The position numbers and the translations under genes were made by a program. Below, in pieces: positions 21,401-32,259 of a DNA stretch of 64,000 nt (its first letter is position 1; the number at the start of each line of letters is the position of its first letter). The notes beneath the pieces were generated by a model that was not told where the DNA came from, searched no databases, and worked only from the letters and a program-made list of their open reading frames with translations. Origin of the DNA: Pectinophora gossypiella (Eukaryota; Arthropoda; Insecta; Lepidoptera; Gelechiidae); NCBI RefSeq assembly GCF_024362695.1, contig NC_065404.1, positions 10,084,604-10,148,603 of the forward strand, in the 5' to 3' direction.

Positions 21401-24400
21401 ATACTATATAAATTTATACTATACAGGGTGTTAGTGACATCGTAACGAATACTGAGAGGGATTATTCAGCTGATTATTCTGAGTTAATATCAAGTGGAAT
21501 TTTCCGTCGCAAAATTCATGTTATTTTTTTAGTATTTTTAACTTATTTTCAATTCTATACTTTTGCGATGGAAAATTCCACTTGATATTAACTCAGAATA
21601 ATCAGGTGAATCATCCCTCTCAGTATTCGTTACGATGTCACTTACACCCCATACAAGTACATACAGTAGCCATACAAGTAGGTATGGGTGTTAGTGACAC
21701 TGTAACGAATACTGAAGGGGATGATTCAGACCATGATTCTGAGTCGATTTCAAGTGGAATTTCCTGTCGGAGAAGTCATGAAAATTTTAGAGCTTATTTA
21801 AATTATTTTCCGTTCCATACTTTTGCGACGGAAAATTCCACTTGATATCAACTCAGAATCATGGCCTGAATCATCCCTCAAAGTTTTCGTTACGATGTCA
21901 CTAACACCCTGTATAAAGCTACAAACCCTACTGACTGACTGACTGACAGGGTTGTTCTCCCAGAAGGAGGGTCGAGGGGTGAAAGTGATGTATGGGGGGT
22001 GTGATCGGGACCTCCCGGTGAGTATGGGAAAACTTCCAGATCTTGGAAAACTGCTCCGCATCAGGGAGACACCCTACAGTCTGACAAAACTATCGCACCT
22101 GGAACGATTCTTTTTTCACAAAACCTATTAAAATCTTGGTCAAATTCTATCGTGTATGATAAAAAAACAAAATGGCGGAAAAACCCCAATGTCCCCAGCG
22201 TCTTGGAGCCTCCCGGCCTCAGCAGGTCGGATGGTAAGAGACCGAATGGGCTTACTATGGTCCCGTGGTGCAAGGGGCGGTGCTTTATTTGGGACGCCAC
22301 CTGCGTAAGTACGTTTGCGGTGTCTTACCTGCGCGGGACCTCGCGAGTGGCGGGTATAACTATAAAACCTATAAAACCTGGTGTAATTTTTCTTTCATGA
22401 AACGTATTTAAATCTTGGTTAAATCCAATCGCCGATGAAAAAAACAAAATGGCGGAAAAAGAAGATGGCCGCCATACAAAATTTTGTTTTTTTTTAGAAG
22501 AAGCTCCTTTGGTTAAAAATAATGTATGGGGCGCTTGCTCAAAACGTCATGTAGAGTACGGAAATACTTTCTGGTCACCAAAAACTGCTCCGCATCAGAG
22601 AGCCACCCTACGGCCTGGCAAAACTATCGCACGTGAACCAATTTTTCTTTCACGACACCTATTTAAATCTTGGTTAAATTCTATCGCGGGTGAAAAAATC
22701 AAAATGGCGGAAAAACAAGATGGCCGCCATACAAAATTTTGTTTTTCCAGAAAATGTCTCGGGGATAAAAATTATTTATCGGGGGTGTGATCGGAACGTC
22801 ATGTGAAGTATGGACATACTTCCCGATTTTCGAAAACTGCTCCGCATCAGGGTGACACCCTACGGCCTGGCGAAACTATCGCACCTGAACCAATTTTTCT
22901 TTCACGAGACCTATTTAAATCTTGGTCGAATTTAATGGCCGATGAAGTAAAAACAAAATGGCGAAAAAACAAGATGGCCGCCATACAAAATTTTGTTTTT
23001 CCAGAAAATGTGTCGGGGATAAAAATTATGTATAGGGGTGTGATCAGAACGTAGTCTTTGAAAACTGCTCCGCATCAGGAAGACACCGTACGGCCTGGAA
23101 AACCTATTGCACCTGGAACTTATTTGTTTCCACGACACGAGACCTATTTAAATCTTGGTCAAATTCTATCGCCGGTGAAAAAAAAAACAAAATGGCGGAA
23201 AAACAAGATGGCCGGCCATATAAAGAGGTAGGGCAGTTTCGAACAAACAGGACACGCGAGCTGCTTAAGCAGCGAGCGAACCACGCCCAATGTAGTGTAC
23301 TTATATACCTATGTGTGCGTGAGTGTGTATGACAGCAGTCAGCATAATTCCACTGACAACCACACGTGTGTATGTGCGTGTGTGGGTGTGTAAACATGTT
23401 CATCAATTGTGATCACTACTAATCATATATTATTATATATCAATATACGAGTAAATCTGATAATCTGTCTGATGTCGTCAATCTCTGCTTCCTTGCTCGG
23501 TCTAACCATCGCTTAAAATCGTAAAATATTTTTTTTAAGAAAAAAAATCCGACTTCAAACGCTAAACTAAAAAGCAATAAATAAATTTACTTCGTACAAA
23601 GTAGTAAGTACGTATTTTCAATTAGTTAATTAATTTTATAATTTTGAAGTCTGTGCCAAGTAAATGCTACGTCCTTATTGCTTCGCCGCAGTTGGGTGCC
23701 ATCTATTTATGACATATCATGCGATATAAGTTCAGTGTATTATTTGTTTTGTTCCACTTTGTATGGATAGTGCCATCTGGTGACGGTATGTCGTGTTATT
23801 ATAAGATCTATTACCTACTTGTGTTGTCACTTAATACGAATCTCTCGCCACTGGCACCCCACTTGCGCGCATTAAGGCAACTTTTCTAGAATGGCGAGGG
23901 ACTCTTTGTTTTACGTAGTATACTTGCTTACTTTTCTCTATACGATGATGTACCAATTCCAAGTGTCATGTTCTGGCCTTGAAAGTGTTAATTCTCTAGC
24001 CTAAATAGCTTTTTCCTTGACTTTTAAATGTTACTTTTTGTGAACTATGTACTAATTTATTATGGAATTTGGAATATCTGCTTTCTCAACGAGTTGTAGT
24101 GTAAGATCTAAGAAGCAAATAAATCAAGTTTCTAGTTGAAACGCTTTTGCAGTAATAAAAAAATAAATAATGAATACCAAATTTTATTATACTATTAAAT
24201 CAAATAAAAATAAAATCCTTCGACAAATAAAATATTGTGTTATACATGGTACAAGAAAACCTGCCGGGTCTACCAGCCGCGCGCTCCGCGAATTATATTG
24301 AGCGCTTCGACCAATAAACGATACGAATGCTATCTACGTAGACGGACGTGAAACGGCTATTGGAAATTGGGCTAGGCCTCTATATAATCCCGGCGCGGTT

Positions 24401-27400
24401 ACCGTACAGAGACGTCATCCCATTCTGGTAGCTCAGTTGGTAGAACGCTTGCCTCTCACTTTCAGGTCGCAGGTTCGAATCCAACACAGACTTAAACCAA
24501 TGATTGTCGAAATTGTTTTCGAATTCATGTTTGGATCATAAATTATTATCTCGTGCGCAATGGTGAACGTCGTAAGGAAACCCAAAACTCAAAAGATATG
24601 TGTTTACGGAGGTACGTGACCTAACCTGAAATTTGTCTGGTTTTCAGACAAGCATCCGCTTCTGTAAAATAACCGGACCTGTCAATTCTTCAGGTTAGAT
24701 AAGCAGACCCAATGTAAAACGGGTTAACGCTAGAGACATGATGATTACATTATAGTTTGTACTACAACCATACCAAGTCTGACGTTTGTAATATATTATC
24801 GTTTGTTGTATAAAACCAAATCATTTCTTGTATGTCTATCTTGTAGTTTATACTTTACTTTTTAGGGTGCCATACTTAGTACCTACTGTAACAGGATCTA
24901 TTACTAAGTCCACGCTGTCTATTGACACACACACCCTGCGAACAGCTCTTCCTGCCCGGTCAAGCTGCTCGAACTGCGGAAAAGCAAGGCGGGTACTGCG
25001 CCTATGACCAGTACAAGAAGAGCTCCTCAACCACCTGCAGCCTCCACAGTGGATCCCAACAGCGAGCCGACCGCGCGGAGCTCGCTTATGGCCGCAGCGC
25101 CCAGACGGGACCAAGGCGCAGAGGCCCAAGCGCATCCGCAGGAGGGCAAAACCTGCCCCTGCCGCCACCATCACTGTCGAGCCGCAGCCGACACCGACAC
25201 CGAACCAAGCGGTCCTAGCTGCCATCCGCTCTCGGACCGACCCAGTGCCCATCATCGTGAGGGCCTGGCATCAATGCTGGGCCAACTCACCGGTGGGCAC
25301 TGAACACCACCATTGGACTACTGGGACGGGGCTGCCCACATCCACTACTCCTAGTCGAGTAGTTAGGATCGTGGTCATGCTCGCGGATGAGCGACGTTTC
25401 CAGTGGCAGTGGAAACAGTCCCCCCCCCCCCCCCCCCAGCCCCACTGACGCCAGCTGCCCCGGCGACGGAGCAGCTACACACCGCACCTGACACCACCAC
25501 TAGCTGACGGGCACTCACTGGGCCTCCCCCAACGGGGAACCCGGTGGGGTCGACCTCGCTAGTGGCTCCACGGACTTACATCATCGGGCTCACGGAGCCC
25601 GCTGTGTCCCACTCCCGTGCCACGCCCGTTTCTGCGGGCGGCGAGTGCGGCCACATTAAGGGGGCCCTGCACCGAGGATGTTTCTCCGTCGCGGGCTTCG
25701 CCGTGAAGAAACCACGCGGAAAACCAGTTCAGTTTCTAAAGTTCAAGCAGTATCAAGTGCAGTGTTAAGCGCAGTGTTAGTGCAGAGCTAGTGTCGTGTT
25801 ACGTACTCTGTTCGAGGGTCGTGAAATTAAGTACAGTGACGGTGACGGAGTTATACCGCGAAGCCCTGTGCGAAAGCTGTACCGTGTGTATAGTGAATAA
25901 ATTCGTCTCTCTTTGGACTCAGTGAGTTTCCTTTCAATCCCGAAACCCACTTCCGTAACAATACGAAATCTGTGAAAATTTCAACTGCCTACCTATTACG
26001 GTTCAATAGAAACAGACCTTTATAGTTAGGACCGACAGACGGACCCTAGAAAGCACAAAAACGTAACTACATACCGGAGGTGGCGAGGCGGTGCGTGGTG
26101 AGGTACTCGGCCGACAGGTAGGGCGGCAGGTCGTCGGCCGCGTCGGCCGCGCCGCCCTCTGCGCCCAGCGTCTCCACCACCGACAGCCACTGCCCGTTGT
26201 GGCAGCGGAACCGCTCCACCTTACACGTTCAAGTATATTTTATTTGCAAGTCAATAAAAAGACTACTAAGAGACTTTCTGTTAAAGCACACCCCCCGACA
26301 CTTCACACAAAAACCTGCGCATTGACATTATCGAACACACACATCTGTGTGTGACGTCTAACACCGCACACACACGATTGATGACTAAACGATGCAGACA
26401 GAGACACGATGTAAGACAGAGGAGGGTGAGGTTAAATAAACCTAGCTTAGCCGCTGGTGGGGAGCTGAGAATTGCCTATACGTAGTATTATTCCTTATTT
26501 TATGGTTAAAGTCAGAACTTGAGGTCTTTACCATGTTCTATCACAGTAGGTACCAGTCTAAGCCGGATCCACTTTGGACACGTTTTCGTACGTATCCATA
26601 CGAGTTGTATTAAAAAGTAGTCGTAAAGCTGGTCTATGACAACCAACTAGCACCCAGCGTGCGCATTCTCATAAAACATGGGCTTGGGTTACGAGTACCC
26701 ACAAATCGAATTCGTACCAACACCTCCAATCGTCATTGGTTTGTAGTGTTAGCTCCGTAAATGTCGTCGATGTTGCGTGCCGCTTGTGCTGCGTTGCTGC
26801 CACGACGGTACTCAACTACTCAACTCGAACCTACTGCTCGGGTAATTACTCGATCTTTTAACGTATCCATGACGACGAAAAAGATTGAAATGCGATGAAA
26901 ATGTAACACTGACCAATAAACAAATGACTACTTTTGTTTTTTGAATAAAATTAATTTGAAATTAGAGATCTTAGCCAAACTAAAAATATTTTGATTTGAG
27001 ATGGTCAGTACTGCAGAACAGCAATTTCATAGGTAAAGACCTAATATAAAAAATAGTTGATAAATATCTACGTACCTTTATTCTGACTGCCCAATCATTT
27101 TGCATCTGTGATATAATGTCCAGACATGAATCGCACATTTTTCTTATTTCTACATTCTTATCTTGCATTAAATCAATTAGGTAAGCGGGAGCCTCTGAAA
27201 TTATAAAATATTTCAATAAGTTAAACATAAACAAAGGTCTATTAACGTAATTTTGAACGAAACCCAACACATGGTAAGATGGTATACAGGTCCTGAGTTC
27301 GATTCTCGATGGATATATTGTCGAAACCACTTTGTGAGATTGTCCTCCTGTTAACGACGGCCTCTTTGGTCCTCCTTAGTTTTGTTTTTTATATATATTG

Positions 27401-30400
27401 TCATACTTGTACGTTCTGTTGTTTTTTAAAATGTCAATGTCAGTGTCTTTTGGTTCTAATAAATCAGTTTACAAATGTTTTTGCTTTTGTGATATTTTTT
27501 ACCGTACGCGCTCTCAACACCTCCGTTTTTTGGTCCTCTATGTGGACATGGTCCTATGTAGGCTGCGTCAACTGATTGTCCGAAAGTTAGACGATTCGGT
27601 GTTTCGGAAGGCACTTTCAGTCGTTGCGTCCGGCTATCTTTTACTTAAGTACGATTGTAAGTACGTAGTCTTTACATGAGTCACGTCACCCCTGACGGCT
27701 CAATAATTGGAAGGAGGAAAGTGAGGTCCGTCAAACCACACGACAAAAGAAGAACTAGCAAGGGTATTGGGAGTGGGCTAATATGCGGCACGAATACATG
27801 GCACATACACATACACTCGCGAAATAATTAGAATTTAAATACCGGTTTTCGTAACGAGGTACTCCGCAGCAATTGGATGCGCGAGCATCTGGCGGAAGGC
27901 GAAGGCGGTCTGCAGCACGTGGTCGTCGTCGGCCTGGCGCAGGCGCAGCAGCGCCACGAGCGCCGCGCCCGCCGCGGCCGCCGCCAGCGCCTCGGCGCAG
28001 CGCCGCTCCGCCGCCAGCGTGCCGCACAGCACCACGCCCTCCAGCACCAGCTCCGGCTCGCTCTGGCTCTCTGCTCACACCACCAATTTTAACATTGAAT
28101 TCCTAAAAATCCGTTCGACGATAAGCCACGCCAAAAAAGGCAAAATAAATCCTAGTCTGTGTAGCGTCCTGTATGGATGTATAGCGTCATGGTGTCCTGT
28201 ATGGATATATGGTGTCCTGTGTGGCGTGAGAATAGACGGATGAGGATGAGAACTGTTTTTGTACAGTTAGGGAAACTGGTCAAAAATACGGTGACGGCTA
28301 ATCGAATTCTATACTGTTACCTGGATCCAAAATCTTCATAATGCAAGGAATGAGGTTGTATCTCTCGACGACGGCATATATATCGATGTTGTTGTTGAGG
28401 GTGAGGATGTTGCTCAACGTGCCGATACACTCAACCACGAAGTCCTCGGACGCGTCGCCGCCCGTCACCGCACCGGCTATGTCGCCGACGAATTCCTGTC
28501 ATATTTACACAATACAATGAACCATATGGTAGTATTTAAATCAGTCACGTTCGTGATATAAAAAGCAAGAATAACTTCACAGTTATATATTCCATACCCC
28601 CTCTAGTTGATTAAGGGTAGGCTGCTGCAGTAGTGCGTCTTCTTATATTATAGAGTACATAATTGTTTGTCACAGCTACATAGAAACAAATACAAAATAA
28701 CTAACCACAAATAGCGGCTTGTTGTGGTTATGATGCGAGAGGTTCCGCACGAGCTTCATGAGCACGGCGCTGCGGCGGCGGAAGGCGCGCGCCAGCAGCT
28801 CGCGCAGGCGGCCCTCGCCCGCCATGTGCGCCGCGGCGCGCGCGCACCACGCCAGGTTCACGCACAGCGCCACCAGCACCTCCGTGCTCGACGCCTCCGC
28901 GCCCGCAGCGCCCACAGCGCCCGCCTCGCTGCTCACGTTCAGCAGCAGCATGTCGGTCAGCTGTCGACCAAATCCAACCGTCAGTGTCACTAGTTTTTAA
29001 TAGTCTATTTCAGTCAGAAAGTAAGTTGCTTAAAAATAAGATAGGTAATTATTAATTAATAAAACTGGTGTATGATCTTACCAATTTTACACAATCAGAC
29101 TGGGTAAACATTAGCTTGAATCTATCATCCATACTTAGGTGATACAAAATTTTCATTGCCAAATTGATGTGCTTATCATCACCTGAAAAATTATAATATA
29201 AGGATTCACAATTTGTATTCTTTATGGACCCAAAAATAATTAAACAGAACCATTTTTCAGTTATACACTGCAAAATTATTATGCTAACTTACTTGTGAAT
29301 TGAATAAACTTTGGCAGCAAGCCAATCTTAACCATTTTATTTCGCATCTTAGTATCAAATGTCAAATTAAATAGCAACTTTAATGTGACATTCACTAAAT
29401 CAGCGTTAGCAGAGTCTAATAAAGGAGCTAGTTTCTCTATTATGCCTTTAGAAGCCATACTATTTTTATTTTCCACAAAAATGGATAGCTTTTGCAAGAA
29501 TGAAACAATCAAAATGAGTAGATCCATGTTAGAGTGTCTTTCCATAGCTCCAATGAGTAGGCCAACTATGTCTTTTTTGTGCATTTTTTCTTCAACTTTC
29601 ACATTATCTGCAATATTCAGTAGCATATAAAAGGCTACCCGTAACAGCTGCTCTTGTCTTTTTGACAGTGTTTTTAACTTTCTCTTCATTTGCTCTTCAT
29701 CATTCTTTGATAGACACTCATCAGAAGCATTACACAGATCCTCATGGTAACTGGATACAAGTGATCGTGACTTTTGTAGATTTACATCGGCCACAGCCCA
29801 AGTGCCAGATTTTGGGCGTCGTTTTGGTTCAGGGATTCGACTCTTAGGAGGTTCACTCTGTAATGTTAACCAATTACCAAAATTAAATTTAGTTTACTTA
29901 AACCACTGTAAAAAGAAATGTTTTAAGATTAGCAGTAATGTTACCTTATCAGGAGTAAGCACTTTTTTCCCTTCCACCTTTTCTTTCCATTGATCATATC
30001 TCTTTAGTTCATAGTCAATGACATCCATACACAAAGACCCAATTTTGTACTGGATAATGACTGGATGAAACTCATTGTATGTTGAAAAACAGAAAAATGT
30101 ATACACTATATTTGTACTGAGTTCAATACTCCTCTTCCACTCTTCTCTTAAAACTCTTGAAAGAGCACTTAATAGAGCCTCTGTAATAAACAAATATAAC
30201 TTACACTAAATAAATGTTGATACTTTAGATATGCTTAAATAATAAAAAATCTACCAAGTCACACATTATTATACTGAGAAAAAAAACATATTTCATTATA
30301 AAAAAAAGAGAAATAAATTACTTACCATTTCTTGCCAATTCAATGAGATTATCTGGGTTCCTGGCAAGTTGCAAAATAAGTGCTGATCCTTTTATCTTCT

Positions 30401-30482
30401 CTGGTATGTCATCATAGAGCAGCTCGACATAATCATCAACACAATTCAAAACAGCTACCGGCACACTCTCCACAGGACTCAT
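18426..30482 (-). CDS. KAP3: Kinesin-associated protein 3, accessory subunit of kinesin-2
   Basis: Minus-strand exons 30326-30482, 29945-30180, 29293-29857, 29082-29182, 28706-28960, 28321-28495, 27843-28070, 27076-27194, 26075-26219, 18847-18919 and 18426-18534 join in frame to 720 residues from the ATG at 30482. KAP3 is made of armadillo repeats and links the two kinesin-2 motors to cargo in cilia and axons. Diagnostic segments include YVELLYDDIPEKIKGSALIL, RQEQLLRVAFYMLLNIADN, LYHLSMDDRFKLMF, EAPAYLIDLMQDKNVEIRK and RFRCHNGQWLSVVE. The N-terminal region of about 100 residues that precedes this in other animals was not found, so the true start may be in an upstream exon. Exons at 28706, 27843 and 26075 are strikingly GC- and Ala-rich. 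The last two exons are weakly conserved and separated by a 7.2-kb repeat-filled intron. A poly(A) signal (TTTATT on plus) is at 18319. Confidence 0.93.
19585..21386 (+). mobile_element. Helitron-like non-autonomous element with internal tandem units
   Basis: It begins near TATAAAGCTACAAACCCACT and (ACTG)n, as in many lepidopteran Helitron-type elements. The end has the required signals: hairpin GCAGCTTGCTGC at 21353-21364 and terminal CTAG at 21383-21386 followed by T. The interior is about seven imperfect tandem units of 220-255 bp. Each contains GCTCCGCATCAGGGAGACAC and AAGATGGCCGCCATACAAA. The exact 5' end is uncertain. It sits in a KAP3 intron and has no transposase. Confidence 0.75.
21424..21911. 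mobile_element. Dimeric foldback MITE, copy 1
   Basis: Two foldback units (21424-21648 and 21686-21911) are joined by a short spacer containing CATACAAGTAGGTAT. The outer ends are inverted copies starting CAGGGTGTTAGTGACATCGT. TATA lies on both sides (21420-21423 and 21912-21915) and is the probable target duplication. Each unit has arms of about 90 bp with AGTGGAATTTTCCGTCGC. The same dimer with the same spacer occurs at 38377-38830. Confidence 0.82.
21912..23296 (+). mobile_element. Second Helitron-like element of the same family
   Basis: It starts with TATAAAGCTACAAACCCTAC and (ACTG)n right after the dimeric MITE and carries four or so of the same 245-bp units. It ends with the perfect hairpin GCTGCTTAAGCAGC, then GCGAGCGAACCACGC and a decayed CTAG terminus (TGTAGT near 23291). 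A GC-rich foreign block of about 200 bp (22183-22385) interrupts the array. The element is head-to-tail with the copy at 19585-21386. Confidence 0.68.
22183..22385. repeat. GC-rich insertion inside the Helitron-like array
   Basis: Starting at CCCCAATGTCCCCAGCG, this block breaks the 245-bp periodicity and is much richer in G and C than its surroundings. It includes GGTCGGATGGTAAGAGACCG and GCGGGACCTCGCGAG. The origin is unknown; it could be a captured genomic fragment or part of another repeat. Confidence 0.5.
23549..23675 (+). repeat. Dispersed repeat, CCGACTTCAAACGC family
   Basis: CCGACTTCAAACGC, AAAAAGCAATAAATAAATTT and GTGCCAAGTAAATGCTAC occur in this order here and again at 50848-51106, where an extra stretch separates the two halves. 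It is a non-coding interspersed repeat in a KAP3 intron. Confidence 0.65.
24420..24745 (+). mobile_element. tRNA-derived SINE
   Basis: The head has both internal polymerase III boxes: box A TAGCTCAGTTGGTAGAACG (about 24430-24448) and box B AGGTTCGAATCC (about 24471-24482). The cloverleaf does not close properly, and a body of about 250 bp follows, with CGTCGTAAGGAAACCC and CATCCGCTTCTGTAAAATAA. It is therefore a SINE rather than a working tRNA gene. It lies in the large KAP3 intron. Confidence 0.72.
24887..25960 (+). mobile_element. LTR-like block, possible solo LTR
   Basis: The segment is GC-rich and unlike the surrounding intron. It starts TGTAACAGG and ends CCGTAACA, with a poly(A) signal AATAAA at 25896-25901 placed about 60 bp before the end, as in an LTR. 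I found no matching target duplication and no adjoining gag or pol. A run of about 17 C lies near 25420-25436. The ORFs in it have low-complexity, GC-driven translations, and I do not treat them as genes. Confidence 0.35.
27262..27705 (+). mobile_element. Old tRNA-headed SINE with an internal insertion
   Basis: GAGTTCGATTCTCGATGG (box B), TTGTCGAAACCACTTTGTGAG, ACTGATTGTCCGAAAG and TTTCGGAAGGCAC follow the order of the SINE at 55653-55987, with many differences. About 190 bp near 27365-27560 is extra relative to that copy. It lies between KAP3 exons. Confidence 0.6.
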
Positions 30483-32259
30483 TTTGACTAGATTAATATC
30501 ACACCTCAATCTTAAAGAAAATAGTACAATTAAGTAATCCATTATTAGGGCTTAAGACAGTTTATGTAAATAACAAATAATAATAAAAAAGAAACGATAT
30601 ACTTCAATAAAGAACTGCTATAACAACACACACACACACACAGCACATAATAAGGCCGCCAATTCTGCTGTAATCTTTCTTATGTATGGTTTAATATGTT
30701 TCTTAAATGTGTGTGCAATAAAGAATATTTGATTTCGATTAGATTATTTGAATAATTATAACTTACGCATTACAAGACTAGTTCCATATTGGTTCAATCT
30801 TAACCATTTATAGCAGCTGTCGAATAATGAATAATATTTCCAAGGTCTCACTACACTTAGCCACTTAGCAATGCTCAAGTATTACAATGATAAAGAATGA
30901 TCTGTGTTTGAAGTAATTTGCAATATTTACCTATATATTTTGCAGAATACACAGAAAAATAGCTTAGAAAATCACAATGGTTCTAAATATTAAAATTGCG
31001 AAATCGTTTGGAAACAATTACATACTAAACGAATATGTTAAAATTACCTTCTTAAACAATTATAGCTTGGATAAAAAACGTAAAATAAGTGAAACGGTGC
31101 CCTTCCAATACAATTACTTGAGGTAAAACAAAAAATTCCAACAAATCAATAAAAATATTTCATTTCGTTTCCAGTTTCTTTTTTTCTTTTCTTCAGCACT
31201 AATTGTCAAAGTCAATGTCATTTTTACTTTTTTATTATGTTTTGTGTGTTTTGTTCACTGTTGTTTGGGTTGTTGGAAGAATAGGTCACTCTGGGAGGTC
31301 ACTTAATATTGTTTTAGGATATATAATACAGACACCATAACCTAAGTATATTTTAATGTCACTTCGGTAAATAGTGGCTGTGTAGTTCTTCTATTCATTT
31401 ATAGTTACTACAAAAACACTTGCAGAAAAAGTTGTTTATGGCTGGCTGCACACCTAAAATTGTTTGCTAATGTTATATTGTAAGAAAGAGAAACAAAATA
31501 CAAAATGTGATGGTAGGGTCCTACTCTGTGGCGAAGATGGTGTCAAAATATGCACAAATTATGCAGTTGGTTGCAGTCATTCGTTCTGTGAATATTGGTG
31601 TGTGAACTGTGGATAGATATGGCACAACAGTGACTAATTTTCTGATTTATAATTTTTATTACGTTACATTACTCAGTTCCACTAAATATTTCCCAAAACG
31701 GTGGTAGATTTAAAACATTCTGGTGTTTGATATGCCTGTGAGTTTAGTTTCGTATATATCGAAGTAATTAGTGCTTTGTGATGATTCAATACCTATTTCA
31801 TGTTTTTTTCTTTCAGTGAGATAAGGAGCAGTGATAATGATAGTCTGAAAACATCTTACACGGCAGAATATTCTATGTACGGTAATAATTCTACTTTCTG
31901 TATTGTCTATCCGAAACATAATAGTTATAACAAAGTGGAACTGTTGATTATAAGGCCATGTTACATTTCATAGTTTCTTCGTTTTTTGGGATACATAATC
32001 TTTACTATATTAGAAAAACCATCTCGTAGATAAGATAATTATATAGGAACTTTACAAACATTTCGTTTTTTCTGCTCAATATAGTAACAATACTTTATTA
32101 TGCAGAAGCTTGTGCCTTTTGTAGAAGAAATAATAATTAAGCATAACGAGGAAAATATTGATTTCAATTTATATTATCATTTATAGGTGTTGGCTGCAAT
32201 AGTGATGATGTGGAACATCTAATACACTTTAGCATGTACTGATTTATCTCCTGGTCACT
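30483..32259. promoter_or_regulatory. Divergent upstream region shared by KAP3 and Su(dx)
   Basis: KAP3 runs left and Su(dx) runs right from this 1.8-kb region, so it must hold both promoters and 5' untranslated exons. A plausible minus-strand splice donor (ACTTAC on plus, 30771-30776) and a plus-strand acceptor (TTTATAG near 32187) suggest non-coding first exons. A CA microsatellite lies near 30628-30642. I cannot place a TATA box or start site with confidence. Confidence 0.5.

Noticed and set aside
24420..24493. tRNA gene
   Set aside because: Box A and box B are present but the cloverleaf is incomplete and a SINE body follows.
24848..25487. Several overlapping ORFs of 66-135 codons in the GC-rich block
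   Set aside because: They occur on both strands in several frames, as expected from a GC-rich, stop-poor sequence; no domain is recognised.
27755..28106. ORFs on the plus strand opposite a KAP3 exon
   Set aside because: Arg/Pro/Ala-rich shadows of the GC-rich coding exon on the other strand.
30777..30895. Minus-strand open stretch ending at a good donor (AKWLSVVRPWKYYSLF...) as a missing KAP3 N-terminal exon
   Set aside because: It lacks an ATG after the upstream stop and does not resemble the KAP3 N-terminus.
30978..31126. Plus-strand ORF of 49 codons ending at a GT donor (MVLNIKIAKSFGNNYIL...)
   Set aside because: No homology, AT-rich, and no matching acceptor exon; probably chance.
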